A stretch of 39,778 bases of DNA from positions 1 to 39,778 of the forward strand of contig JAZKSG010000009.1 in NCBI GenBank assembly GCA_036626215.1, written 5' to 3'. Source of the stretch: JAZKSG01 sp036626215 (GTDB lineage: Archaea; Thermoplasmatota; E2; DHVEG-1). A model generated the notes under the pieces. The model had not been told where the DNA came from and did not search any database. It saw only the letters and a program-made list of their open reading frames with translations. Within the stretch, counting starts at the first letter, position 1, and each line of letters opens with the position of its first letter. A program made the position numbers and the translations under genes. Shown here piece by piece: positions 24,610 through 32,568 of the stretch.

Positions 24610-26526
24610 TTATACATCTAAATTTTCAACGTCTTGAGCATGGTTTTCGATAAACTCACGCCGAGGAGCAACCTTTTCTCCCATCAAAATTGTAAACAAT
24701 TCATCAGCTTCAACTGCATCCTCTACTGTCACCTGAACAGTTACCCGGTTCTCAGGGTTCATAGTGGTCTCCCAGAGCTGATCAGGGTTCATCTCACCAA
24801 GACCTTTGTAACGTTGAATACCAACCCCTCTTTCACCCATCTCTTTAACTTTTTTAAGTCTTTCACGTTCAGAATAAGCATATTCCACTTTTCTACCTCT
24901 TGAAATTTTATACAAAGGCGGCTGAGCTATATACAGATATCCCTCTTCAACTAAAGGCCGCATATATCTGAAGAAAAACGTTAGAAGTAATGTTCTTATA
25001 TGTTCCCCATCTATATCTGCATCTGTCATAATAATGATTTTATGATAACGGGCTTTTTCTAAATCAAATTCTTCTCCTATACCTGTACCGATAGCTGTGA
25101 TCATAGCAAGAATCTCTTTGTTTTTCAAAATTTTATCCATCCTTGATTTTTCAACATTCAAAATTTTTCCACGCAGAGGCAGTATGGCCTGAAAATTTTT
25201 ATCTCTCCCTTGTTTTGCGCTCCCTCCGGCACTGTCCCCTTCAACGATATAAAGCTCTGTTTCACTTGGATTCCTACTAGCACAATCAGCTAGTTTACCA
25301 GGTAGAGCAGAAGATTCAAGCAATCCTTTACGTCGGGTAAGTTCACGAGCTTTCCTAGCGGCAACTCTCGCCCGTCTAGCGTTAATAGATTTATCCAAAA
25401 TAGTTTTAGCCACACTTGGGTGTTCCTCAAAAAAAGTACCAAGTTCTTCGTTGGTAAGACTTTCAACGATACCTCTAACTTCTGAATTACCTAGTTTAGT
25501 CTTAGTCTGCCCTTCGAATTGTGGATTCTTAACTTTACATGAGACAACAGCTGTTATCCCCTCGCGGCAGTCTTCACCAGATAAACTAAAATCTTCGCTA
25601 TCGAAAAGATTGTTTTCCTTTCCATATTTGTTCATCACACGGGTAAGTGCACCTTTAAAACCAGAAAGATGTGTGCCTCCTTCATGAGTATTTATGTTGT
25701 TTGCAAAGGTGAAAACGTTTTCAGTATATCCATCAGTGTATTGAATCGCAATCTCTACTTCCACGTCTTCCTCTTCGTCCTCAAGATAAATCGGGTTTTC
25801 ATGTAGAGGATCTTTGTTACGATTTATATGTTGAACAAACTCCTTAATGCCTCCTTCGAACTTGTATCTATCCTCTTTACCAGTTCTCTCATCTTTAAGA
25901 TTGATCTCTAAACCTGCATTAAGAAAAGCCATTTCTTTTAGACGAGAGGCGATTGTTTCATATTTAAACTCAGTAGCATCAAAGACCTCTGGATCAGGTT
26001 TAAAAATAATAGTAGTACCTGCCTCATCAGTTTCTCCTGTACTCTTTACACTATCAGTTGGTTTCCCATGATCATATTCTTGATAATATTCCTTCCCATT
26101 TCTTCTAACCTTAACTTTTAGCCATTCACTCAGACCGTTAACACAAGAAACACCAACGCCATGAAGACCACCAGACACCTTATACGCCTGCTTGTCAAAC
26201 TTTCCACCAGCATGTAAAGTAGTCATAATCAACTCTACACCCGGCTTTTTGTATTTTTTATGGATTTTAACAGGTATCCCTCTACCGTTGTCATCTACAC
26301 TTATAGATCCGTCTTCATGTAACACTACCTTTATTTTATCGCAGTATCCAGCCATAGCTTCATCGATAGCGTTATCCACTACCTCATAAAGCATATGGTG
26401 AAGTCCTCTTTCATCGGTACTTCCGATATACATAGCCGGGTTCTTCTTAACCGCAGCTAACCCTTCCAAAACTTGAATCGAGTCAGTATCGTATAGGTCA
26501 TCCTTCATAGATTTTTCATCAGCCAT
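24610..26526 (-). CDS. gyrB: DNA gyrase subunit B
   Basis: ATPase subunit of gyrase. The 638 residues are the short form, lacking the insert of E. coli GyrB. The GHKL ATP site shows E48 and N52 in YEVVDNAIDEA and D79 in VDDNGRGIP. The transducer domain follows. The TOPRIM domain has EGDSAGGSAKQGRD near 427-440 and DADIDGEH near 498-505. The end PRREFIENHAQ matches the usual GyrB C-terminus. First gene of the gyrB-gyrA unit; about 220 bases separate it from the divergent Vps62-like gene. Confidence 0.97.
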   Translation of the reverse strand: MADEKSMKDDLYDTDSIQVLEGLAAVKKNPAMYIGSTDERGLHHMLYEVVDNAIDEAMAGYCDKIKVVLHEDGSISVDDNGRGIPVKIHKKYKKPGVELIMTTLHAGGKFDKQAYKVSGGLHGVGVSCVNGLSEWLKVKVRRNGKEYYQEYDHGKPTDSVKSTGETDEAGTTIIFKPDPEVFDATEFKYETIASRLKEMAFLNAGLEINLKDERTGKEDRYKFEGGIKEFVQHINRNKDPLHENPIYLEDEEEDVEVEIAIQYTDGYTENVFTFANNINTHEGGTHLSGFKGALTRVMNKYGKENNLFDSEDFSLSGEDCREGITAVVSCKVKNPQFEGQTKTKLGNSEVRGIVESLTNEELGTFFEEHPSVAKTILDKSINARRARVAARKARELTRRKGLLESSALPGKLADCASRNPSETELYIVEGDSAGGSAKQGRDKNFQAILPLRGKILNVEKSRMDKILKNKEILAMITAIGTGIGEEFDLEKARYHKIIIMTDADIDGEHIRTLLLTFFFRYMRPLVEEGYLYIAQPPLYKISRGRKVEYAYSERERLKKVKEMGERGVGIQRYKGLGEMNPDQLWETTMNPENRVTVQVTVEDAVEADELFTILMGEKVAPRREFIENHAQDVENLDV

Positions 26527-26746
26527 TTTGCTTCACTTTTTCCGAAAATTTACACTAATTTAACAATCTTATTTTCATCCCATCGCCAGGGTAGAATCGA
26601 ACGCTTTCTCATATGGAGTAGAAGCTAATAAATCTTGCTATAATTATTAATAAAAATAGGTGAATTCCATTTTAAAAAAGAAACATTAAAAACACTGCGT
26701 TTCTATTACCTGTTTCATAATCAGGAGATAGAAGGGTAAAAAACTT

Positions 26747-28567
26747 ATGAGAAAAAAATTCTATATTTCTAAAAAAATTTTATTTGTTTTGATTTTACTC
26801 ACCATCTTTTCTCTGTATGGAACAGCTTGTTCGGCTTCGATAGCCGAAAACTATGCGCCAATTTTTTACTTTGAAAAAAACGAGGGCTGTTATCCTGTTG
26901 ATGCATCTTATCATCTTGATAATTCAAAACTCTACAGGTTCAACCAAAACGGTAGTATTGTTTCTTCCAATAAAACTGAGTTACAATTGATTGAGCCAGA
27001 AGAAGCTGAAATGTTTTTTTATGATAACATCCATGGAACAATAGAAGATAACGGTGTGGTTTCTCACTATAAAAACCGTGATAAAAATAAATATCCTGCC
27101 ACGGTCTACTATCGGACATATACAGACAATTCAAACACGGTTATACAATATTGGATGTTCTACGTTTTTAACGACGGCAATTTAAATCAGCACGAAGGCG
27201 ACTGGGAGTTAGTGCAGATAGTTATCCCAAAAACCGGTTCAAAATGGGTTGCTTATAGTCAACACAACATGGGACAACAAGCATCTTGGGATCTTGTAGA
27301 ACACAAAGGAAATCATGTAAAAGTCTATGTGGCACAGGGTAGCCATGCTAACTACCTACGCTCTTACTCTGGAAAATTGGGTTTATCTTCCGATACAGTC
27401 GCTGATAATGGCAAGGTGCTAAAACCTGATCAATATGTTTTAGAAAATATAGAAACCCAAAGTTGGATAAATTTCTCAGGTAGATGGGGTGAAATCGGAG
27501 ATAACAAAGAAGAAGCAATATCAGGTTTATTCCTCGGTAAAACTGGACCTCAAGGCCCTAAATATAGAAGCGACGGAAAGATGTGGACAGATCCTGTTTC
27601 ATGGGGTGAAAACATACCTGAAGCAAGTAGCACATTTTTCACACTTGAATGGCTAATATATAATTTTGTAACTATTTTCCTATTGTTCACTTTTTTAGTG
27701 TTGGCGTTGATTCTGTTTTTTATCTACCGGCGGCACAAAAAATATGGTCTTGGACCAAGGATATGCTCAATTTTGTATATTGATGGTATTAACTTGAAAA
27801 GTATCGGGAATATCCTTTGTATAATCGGTATTATTGTGGCTTTAGTTGGCTTGTTTAACCAGTGGTATAGTGTATCATATAGTATTATCTCTGAGGGAGG
27901 AGAGCTTGGTGCATTTGAAACAGAAGGTATGCAGGATCTATTAACAATAGATGGTTTAAAAGGAGTACAGATGACTATACCTGGAGAAGAAGGACCAATG
28001 CCTATGGGATCTTTCATACTGCCTTTTTCCCTCTTCATAGGTATAGGACTGTTTTTCTTTATTCTGCGTTCCATTGGGATATCCAGAAGTAAAAAACTTG
28101 GGAAGAAATACATTTGGAGAGGCATAAAAACAATGCTCCCCATCATCTTTATCTTGGTAGCCATCGTTGCATTAGGATCAATTGTTTCATCAAATATAGG
28201 CGCTGTTGGAGGTGAAAATTTTACCCTGGATTTAGTCGATTCTTTCTCTAGTTCCCCTTTTAAAGGAACAGAAAATGTTGAATTACCTGGAGAAAACTTT
28301 ACAGCTCAACTAGAAATAAAATGGGGTCTTGGACTGGGAGGCCAACTGCTTTTATCATCTGGATTGATATTCATAGCTGCGGGAATCATAGAAGTTATAT
28401 CTAAATCCGATTTTTTTGAAACTAAAACATCTGTCAACAAAAAATCAAAGAAGAAAAAAGATTTTACGTCTGATTCTTCTAAAGAAAAACAGAAACCAAA
28501 GGAAAATGGTAAACCCGAGGAAAACACTGAAGAAGCAGAGATAAAAGAAAAATCTGGTAAAGAATAA
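26747..28567 (+). CDS. Exported Vps62-like domain fused to a multi-helix membrane region
   Basis: A 606-residue protein with a signal/anchor segment (about 9-30) and an extracytoplasmic domain of about 35-295 that resembles the Vps62 family and, more distantly, NPP1-type domains. Marks are YAPIFYFEKNE, YWMFYVFND, the HEGDWE motif (149-154), QHNMGQQASWD and VYVAQGSHANY (193-203). About five hydrophobic segments follow (near 303-326, 354-371, 420-440, 462-480, 532-552), with small loops that contain WYSVSYSI. A lysine/glutamate-rich tail covers about 560-606. The substrate is unknown. Assignment rests on motif resemblance. Confidence 0.68.
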   Translation: MRKKFYISKKILFVLILLTIFSLYGTACSASIAENYAPIFYFEKNEGCYPVDASYHLDNSKLYRFNQNGSIVSSNKTELQLIEPEEAEMFFYDNIHGTIEDNGVVSHYKNRDKNKYPATVYYRTYTDNSNTVIQYWMFYVFNDGNLNQHEGDWELVQIVIPKTGSKWVAYSQHNMGQQASWDLVEHKGNHVKVYVAQGSHANYLRSYSGKLGLSSDTVADNGKVLKPDQYVLENIETQSWINFSGRWGEIGDNKEEAISGLFLGKTGPQGPKYRSDGKMWTDPVSWGENIPEASSTFFTLEWLIYNFVTIFLLFTFLVLALILFFIYRRHKKYGLGPRICSILYIDGINLKSIGNILCIIGIIVALVGLFNQWYSVSYSIISEGGELGAFETEGMQDLLTIDGLKGVQMTIPGEEGPMPMGSFILPFSLFIGIGLFFFILRSIGISRSKKLGKKYIWRGIKTMLPIIFILVAIVALGSIVSSNIGAVGGENFTLDLVDSFSSSPFKGTENVELPGENFTAQLEIKWGLGLGGQLLLSSGLIFIAAGIIEVISKSDFFETKTSVNKKSKKKKDFTSDSSKEKQKPKENGKPEENTEEAEIKEKSGKE

Positions 28568-28623
28568 CAAAAGAAACAAATGTATTTAAAAAATATAAGA
28601 AGGAGGCTTAATTTACAAAAACA

Positions 28624-29853
28624 ATGATAATTAATGCTGATCTACACATCCATTCTCGTTACGCTGGAGCTACCAGCGACAGAATGACCATTGAAAATAT
28701 AGCCAAAGCAGCTCCTGGGAAAGGACTCGATATAGTAGGAACAGGCGACTGCTTACATCCTCTATGGTTAAAAGAAATTGAAAACTGTGAAAAAGTTGAC
28801 GAAGGAACTTTTGAAAAAAACAACACCCGTTTCGTATTAACTACTGAAATAGAAGCCGAAAAAAGGGTTCACCATCTCTTATTTTTCCCTAGTTTATCAA
28901 AAGTTAAAGATTTTAAAGAACAGATAAAAAATAGATCAAAAAACTTGGATCGAGATGGTCGACCAAATGTAAACATGAGTGGAGAAAAACTTGCAGAAGC
29001 CGCAAAAGATGTAGATGCTTTGATAGGGCCTTCTCATGCTTTTACTCCATGGACCGCTATATATGCCTATTATGATTCACTTAGAGACTGTTATGGAGAC
29101 ATGTCAGATTATGTTTCTTTTTTAGAATTAGGTTTAAGTGCTGATTCTTACCATGCAGATAAAATAGAAGAGTTACATCACCTAACTTTTCTCTCTAACT
29201 CAGATTGTCATAGCCCCCATCCGGTGCGCCTCGGTCGTGAATTTAACCGGTTTAAAGTAAAGGATGTCTCTTTTAATGAGATAAAAAAAGCTGTTCTTAG
29301 AAGAGGTGGAAGAAAACCTATCTTGAATGTTGGTCTTCCTCCGGAGGAAGGAAAATATCATGAATCTGCTTGTCGTTCATGCTATACTCATTTTACTTTG
29401 AAAGATGCAATCCGGAGACGTTGGCGTTGTAGTTGCGGTAAACAGATCAAAAAAGGAGTCCAAGATCAAATAAACGAAAAAGCTGATTTTGAAGAACCAG
29501 AACATCCTGATCATCGCCCTAACTATGTTCATCTTATACCTTTATCTGAGATTATTACAAAAGCAGTGGGTCAACGTAATCCGTTTACCAAAACAGTTTC
29601 TAACCGTTGGAAGGAACTTATAGATGCTTTCAGTAGTGAAATAAATGTTTTACTTGAAGTAGATATCAATAAAATCGTTAAAGTTTCTCCTCCTGCCGTT
29701 ACTAGAGCCATTAAAGCTTTCCGTGAAAATAAAGTCATAATTATTCCTGGAGGGGGCGGAGAATATGGTAAAATACATTTACCAGAGGATAAAAAAGCAA
29801 TTGAGATTCCTTCTCGCCCTGAAAATATGCAGACATGTCTCTCAGATTTTTAA
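28624..29853 (+). CDS. endoQ: Endonuclease Q (PHP-domain DNA repair nuclease)
   Basis: Cuts DNA 5' of deaminated bases such as uracil and hypoxanthine in the Pyrococcus homologue. The 409 residues open with the PHP motif NADLHIHSRYAG (H8, H10). Further metal-site residues lie in TTEIEAEKRVHHL, GPSHAFTPWT and SNSDCHSPHPVRLGREFNRF (D194, H196). A four-cysteine zinc finger, C250-C253 (ACRSCYTHF) and C269-C271 (RCSCGKQ), follows, then a helical C-terminal region. Sequence and layout match EndoQ closely. The spacing within the second cysteine pair (CxC) is shorter than the usual CxxC. The next gene follows after 12 bases. Confidence 0.88.
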   Translation: MIINADLHIHSRYAGATSDRMTIENIAKAAPGKGLDIVGTGDCLHPLWLKEIENCEKVDEGTFEKNNTRFVLTTEIEAEKRVHHLLFFPSLSKVKDFKEQIKNRSKNLDRDGRPNVNMSGEKLAEAAKDVDALIGPSHAFTPWTAIYAYYDSLRDCYGDMSDYVSFLELGLSADSYHADKIEELHHLTFLSNSDCHSPHPVRLGREFNRFKVKDVSFNEIKKAVLRRGGRKPILNVGLPPEEGKYHESACRSCYTHFTLKDAIRRRWRCSCGKQIKKGVQDQINEKADFEEPEHPDHRPNYVHLIPLSEIITKAVGQRNPFTKTVSNRWKELIDAFSSEINVLLEVDINKIVKVSPPAVTRAIKAFRENKVIIIPGGGGEYGKIHLPEDKKAIEIPSRPENMQTCLSDF

Positions 29854-29865
29854 AGGAGGATTTTT

Positions 29866-30315
29866 ATGGATTACAAAAAAGCTGAGGAGAAGATATACAG
29901 CCTGTTAAAAAAAGATGAAAACTCTGAAAAAATTTTACAAAATGTTGTAGATTTTTTACAAAAAAACTTTAAGAAATACAGTTGGGTTGGTATCTATATA
30001 ATAGAGGGTGATGATTTAGTTTTAGGTCCATGGCAAGGCTCCCATTCAACCGAACATACTCGTATACCAGTAGGTGAAGGAGTCTGTGGTTCTGCTGCTG
30101 AATTTGGTTCAACTGAGATAGTACCTGATGTTAGTAAAGACAGTCGGTATCTTGCCTGTTTTGTTTCCACTAAGTCAGAGATTGTGGTGCCAATAATAAA
30201 AAATGGAGAAACAATAGGGGAGATTGATATTGATTCAGATGTCAAGAACGCTTTTGACGATGGAGATAAACTATTTCTTGAGTCAATAGCAAATAAAATA
30301 AAGGATATAGTTTAG
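29866..30315 (+). CDS. GAF-domain protein, free methionine-R-sulfoxide reductase-like
   Basis: A 149-residue single GAF domain similar to fRMsr, which reduces free methionine-R-sulfoxide. Two of three family cysteines are present: C74 in GEGVCGSAAE and C98 in YLACFVSTKSE, aligning with E. coli Cys94 and Cys118. The third (Cys84 in ACTRI) reads EHTRI. E105 in SEIVVPI and DIDSD are also typical. An AAGGAGG Shine-Dalgarno lies just before the ATG. With EndoQ upstream it may form a damage-response pair. If not catalytic, it would be a small GAF sensor. Confidence 0.82.
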   Translation: MDYKKAEEKIYSLLKKDENSEKILQNVVDFLQKNFKKYSWVGIYIIEGDDLVLGPWQGSHSTEHTRIPVGEGVCGSAAEFGSTEIVPDVSKDSRYLACFVSTKSEIVVPIIKNGETIGEIDIDSDVKNAFDDGDKLFLESIANKIKDIV

Positions 30316-30390
30316 ATTTTTTTTGTTGACAAAAAGATTAAACTATAGTTAGGCAATTCTATTTTCAACTAATCTAGAAGGGATTAAACT

Positions 30391-31002
30391 TTGTCGTTAA
30401 GAGGATGTACCCTAAGAAAAAATATCGTCTATCTAATCCTTTTGTTTATTATATCCTCTGTTTTTTTGTGTTATAACTGTAAAACTGTTTCAGCCTTTGA
30501 TGATTCTTCGGATACAAAAATGGAGATTGAAGGTCCTATTAATGTAAAAAAAGTTAAAGCTGGTTCTTTAGCAGAATTTATTTTTCAAGTAAAAGATTTT
30601 AATGGAACCGAGGAGGGAGTTATAGTTAATGATGGTGAAGATATAGATTTTACCTATAGGATATATAACAAAAAAAATGATAAATTGATAGTTTATGAAA
30701 GTGAGACTCTGATGGTTGCTACTGGAGGAAATGTGACATCTTTCCATAAAAGTTTTTTTATACCAGATGACACTAAGGAAGGAACTTATTTTTTCGAAAT
30801 AAAGGCGGCTTCTTTAGATGAGGAGAATCTTGTTTCAGAAAAGGTGTCTTTCGAAGTCATACGTTTCTCTGATCTTGTTAAAAACGTTGTAATTATTTCT
30901 TTAGCGGCGGGTTTCGTTATAGTTGTCTTGGCTTTGGTTTATGAACATAGAAAAGTTACAAAATTGAAAGTCTCTAGTAAAGATTTTGAGAAATATTTAT
31001 AA
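30391..31002 (+). CDS. Exported membrane-anchored protein of unknown function
   Basis: A 203-residue protein starting with TTG at 30391, supported by AAGGGA eight bases upstream. A signal segment (about 10-35) precedes a beta-rich domain of about 40-160 that looks like an Ig-like or archaeal adhesin-type sandwich (EGPINVKKVKAGSLAEFIFQ and KEGTYFFEIKAAS). A C-terminal membrane helix (about 168-188) leads into a short basic tail, so the domain faces outward. No catalytic motif is visible. Its final stop is followed closely by a possible microORF and then the signalling cassette. Confidence 0.7.
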   Translation: MSLRGCTLRKNIVYLILLFIISSVFLCYNCKTVSAFDDSSDTKMEIEGPINVKKVKAGSLAEFIFQVKDFNGTEEGVIVNDGEDIDFTYRIYNKKNDKLIVYESETLMVATGGNVTSFHKSFFIPDDTKEGTYFFEIKAASLDEENLVSEKVSFEVIRFSDLVKNVVIISLAAGFVIVVLALVYEHRKVTKLKVSSKDFEKYL

Positions 31003-31019
31003 AAAAAGGAGTTATCTTT

Positions 31020-31073
31020 ATGGGTAAGGATAATTTTATTATGAGTCATTGGAATTATGTAGTGGTTTCGTAA
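31020..31073 (+). CDS. Possible 17-aa microORF
   Basis: ATG at 31020 with GGAG eight bases upstream (31008-31011) gives MGKDNFIMSHWNYVVVS and a TAA stop. It lies 17 bases after the previous gene. It is too short to judge by composition, so it may be a leader peptide or chance. Confidence 0.28.
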   Translation: MGKDNFIMSHWNYVVVS

Positions 31074-31152
31074 TGTATATCATGATGTTGGTTCAGTGAG
31101 ATGATTTAGTATTTTTTTGAATTTGCCCCTAATGGAGGTTTAAAATAGAAAT

Positions 31153-31359
31153 ATGGAGACCGTTCAGATAAGATTAACTAAAGATATGCTAAAAGAGTTG
31201 GATAAACTGATAAATTCAGGTGAATATCCTAATAGGTCTGAGGCTATCAGAGATGGAGTCAGACGTCTAATCAGAGATAAGAAATATTATGAAAATGATG
31301 CATTAAAAATCTCTGTTAGTGATTTACAGAAATTTATAAGGGAGGTGGGTGAAAGGTGA
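31153..31359 (+). CDS. Ribbon-helix-helix (CopG-like) DNA-binding protein
   Basis: A 68-residue regulator with the classic pattern: a beta strand METVQIRLTKDML, then helices with YPNRSEAIRDGVRRLI. A short C-terminal helix may bind another partner. Its stop overlaps the GTG start of the next gene (GTGA), implying coupling with the DUF835-like membrane protein. Likely an autoregulatory or cassette-specific DNA binder. GGAGG lies before the ATG at 31135-31139. No toxin gene is adjacent. Confidence 0.86.
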   Translation: METVQIRLTKDMLKELDKLINSGEYPNRSEAIRDGVRRLIRDKKYYENDALKISVSDLQKFIREVGER

Positions 31360-32117
31360 ACATAACTTCTTGTGAAACAAATCTTTTCTTTAACGCTGTT
31401 GGTTTATTCATTGGTTTAGTGGGTCTAATACTTCTGGCAGGAATAATTAGAAGAACTAAAAAAGATGTAAAGTCAAGTTTCTTAGTAGTACTTATCGGTT
31501 TTGTTGGTTTTCTACTTTTTGAATTTTTAAAAATATTTGAGTTGTATACTGGGTCTAACTTTATTTCTGATCTATTTATCGTTATTTTTATATCGTTCAT
31601 TGTAGCTGGTGTATATAAGTTCAAAGCTTTGATACAAGGTTTATCGGATTATGGGCAGGCTTTCGTTATAACATCAAAAAGAAATTATGAAGATAAAATA
31701 TCTTCTATTTCTAGAGATGTTAAAGGGATATGTTATCTAACCCTTGATAGATCTTGTGAAGAAGTCAAAGATTCACTTGAAAAACATGGTTTGAACACTG
31801 AAGGTATAATTTTTTTGAACGCCTCTGGAAACGATGATAAGTTGAAAAATTGTATAAAAATAGAGAATCAGCCAGAAAAAATAAAAGATAATTTGAGAAG
31901 AGTTCTCCGTGAAAAAAATATTAAATGTGTGGTAATTGATGATGTTTCTTCTGTCAATGAGGTAGAAAAATTTGAAATACCGCTTTTTGTTCAACAAGTT
32001 TCTTCACTTATCAAAGCTAATGAATCTCAAGGTTTTTTTATTGGTAGACTTGAAAAAATAGACAAGCAGATGATAAACGACATCAGTATGCTTGTCGATA
32101 AAGTATTAGGAGAGTGA
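31356..32117 (+). CDS. Membrane protein with DUF835-like domain
   Basis: 253 residues from a GTG start at 31356 preceded by GGGAGGTGGG. Three membrane segments (about 10-31, 40-62 and 68-90) are followed by a cytoplasmic alpha/beta domain (about 95-250) with alternating strands AFVITSK, GICYLTLD, EGIIFLNAS and IKCVVIDDVSS. This fits DUF835 or a degenerate RecA/KaiC-like fold; no Walker A loop is seen. Such domains are frequent beside archaeal two-component genes. It is overlapped by the RHH gene before it and the receiver gene after it. Confidence 0.62.
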   Translation: MNITSCETNLFFNAVGLFIGLVGLILLAGIIRRTKKDVKSSFLVVLIGFVGFLLFEFLKIFELYTGSNFISDLFIVIFISFIVAGVYKFKALIQGLSDYGQAFVITSKRNYEDKISSISRDVKGICYLTLDRSCEEVKDSLEKHGLNTEGIIFLNASGNDDKLKNCIKIENQPEKIKDNLRRVLREKNIKCVVIDDVSSVNEVEKFEIPLFVQQVSSLIKANESQGFFIGRLEKIDKQMINDISMLVDKVLGE

Positions 32118-32506
32118 TGTTTGAAAAAATGAGTAAAACTGTTATGGTGGTAGATGACCAAGAAGATACAATAGAGATGGTGGAAACACTTTTGACTTCC
32201 CAAGGATACGACGTAGAAACTGCATCAAATGGAATAGAAGCTTTAGAGAAACTAGAAAGTGGAGATATTAAACCTGATCTGATTTTGATGGATATGTTTA
32301 TGCCTGAAATGAGTGGTCGGGAAGTCTGTGAAAAAATTAGGGATAACAAAGATTTAGAGGACATCAAAATAGCTTTTTTTACTGTTGCTTCTTTTAGTGA
32401 AAAAGGTAAGGAGATGCTTAAGGATTTAGATGTCTCTGATTATATAACTAAACCTTTTGAAAGTAGAGACCTAGTTAGGCGTATACAAAAAATCATAGGT
32501 GAATAA
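32117..32506 (+). CDS. Response regulator receiver-domain protein
   Basis: Stand-alone CheY-like receiver of 129 residues with no output domain. The acidic pocket is D13 and D14 (VVDDQED), the phosphoacceptor is D59 (DLILMDMFMPEMSG), with T89 and K112 (ITKPFE). I use the ATG at 32117, which shares a base with the preceding TGA and follows GGAG. GTG at 32114 and ATG at 32129 are alternatives. The histidine kinase gene lies 62 bases downstream and is the obvious partner. Confidence 0.93.
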   Translation: MFEKMSKTVMVVDDQEDTIEMVETLLTSQGYDVETASNGIEALEKLESGDIKPDLILMDMFMPEMSGREVCEKIRDNKDLEDIKIAFFTVASFSEKGKEMLKDLDVSDYITKPFESRDLVRRIQKIIGE

Positions 32507-32568
32507 AAAATATTTTACATTTTTTTCTTTTTGAATAAAATGTTTGAAAAACAATATAGCGTGGTTAG

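Noticed and set aside
26577..26625. A tRNA-like stretch containing GTTCGATTC on the minus strand upstream of gyrB
   Set aside because: The T-loop motif is present, but the five bases on each side do not pair and no acceptor or D arm can be drawn.
31066..31110. Second C/D box RNA suggested by ATGATG and GATGATT
   Set aside because: No CTGA box follows at guide spacing on either strand.
31356..32117. KaiC-type ATPase
   Set aside because: The strand order resembles RecA-like folds but no Walker A or B motif is present.
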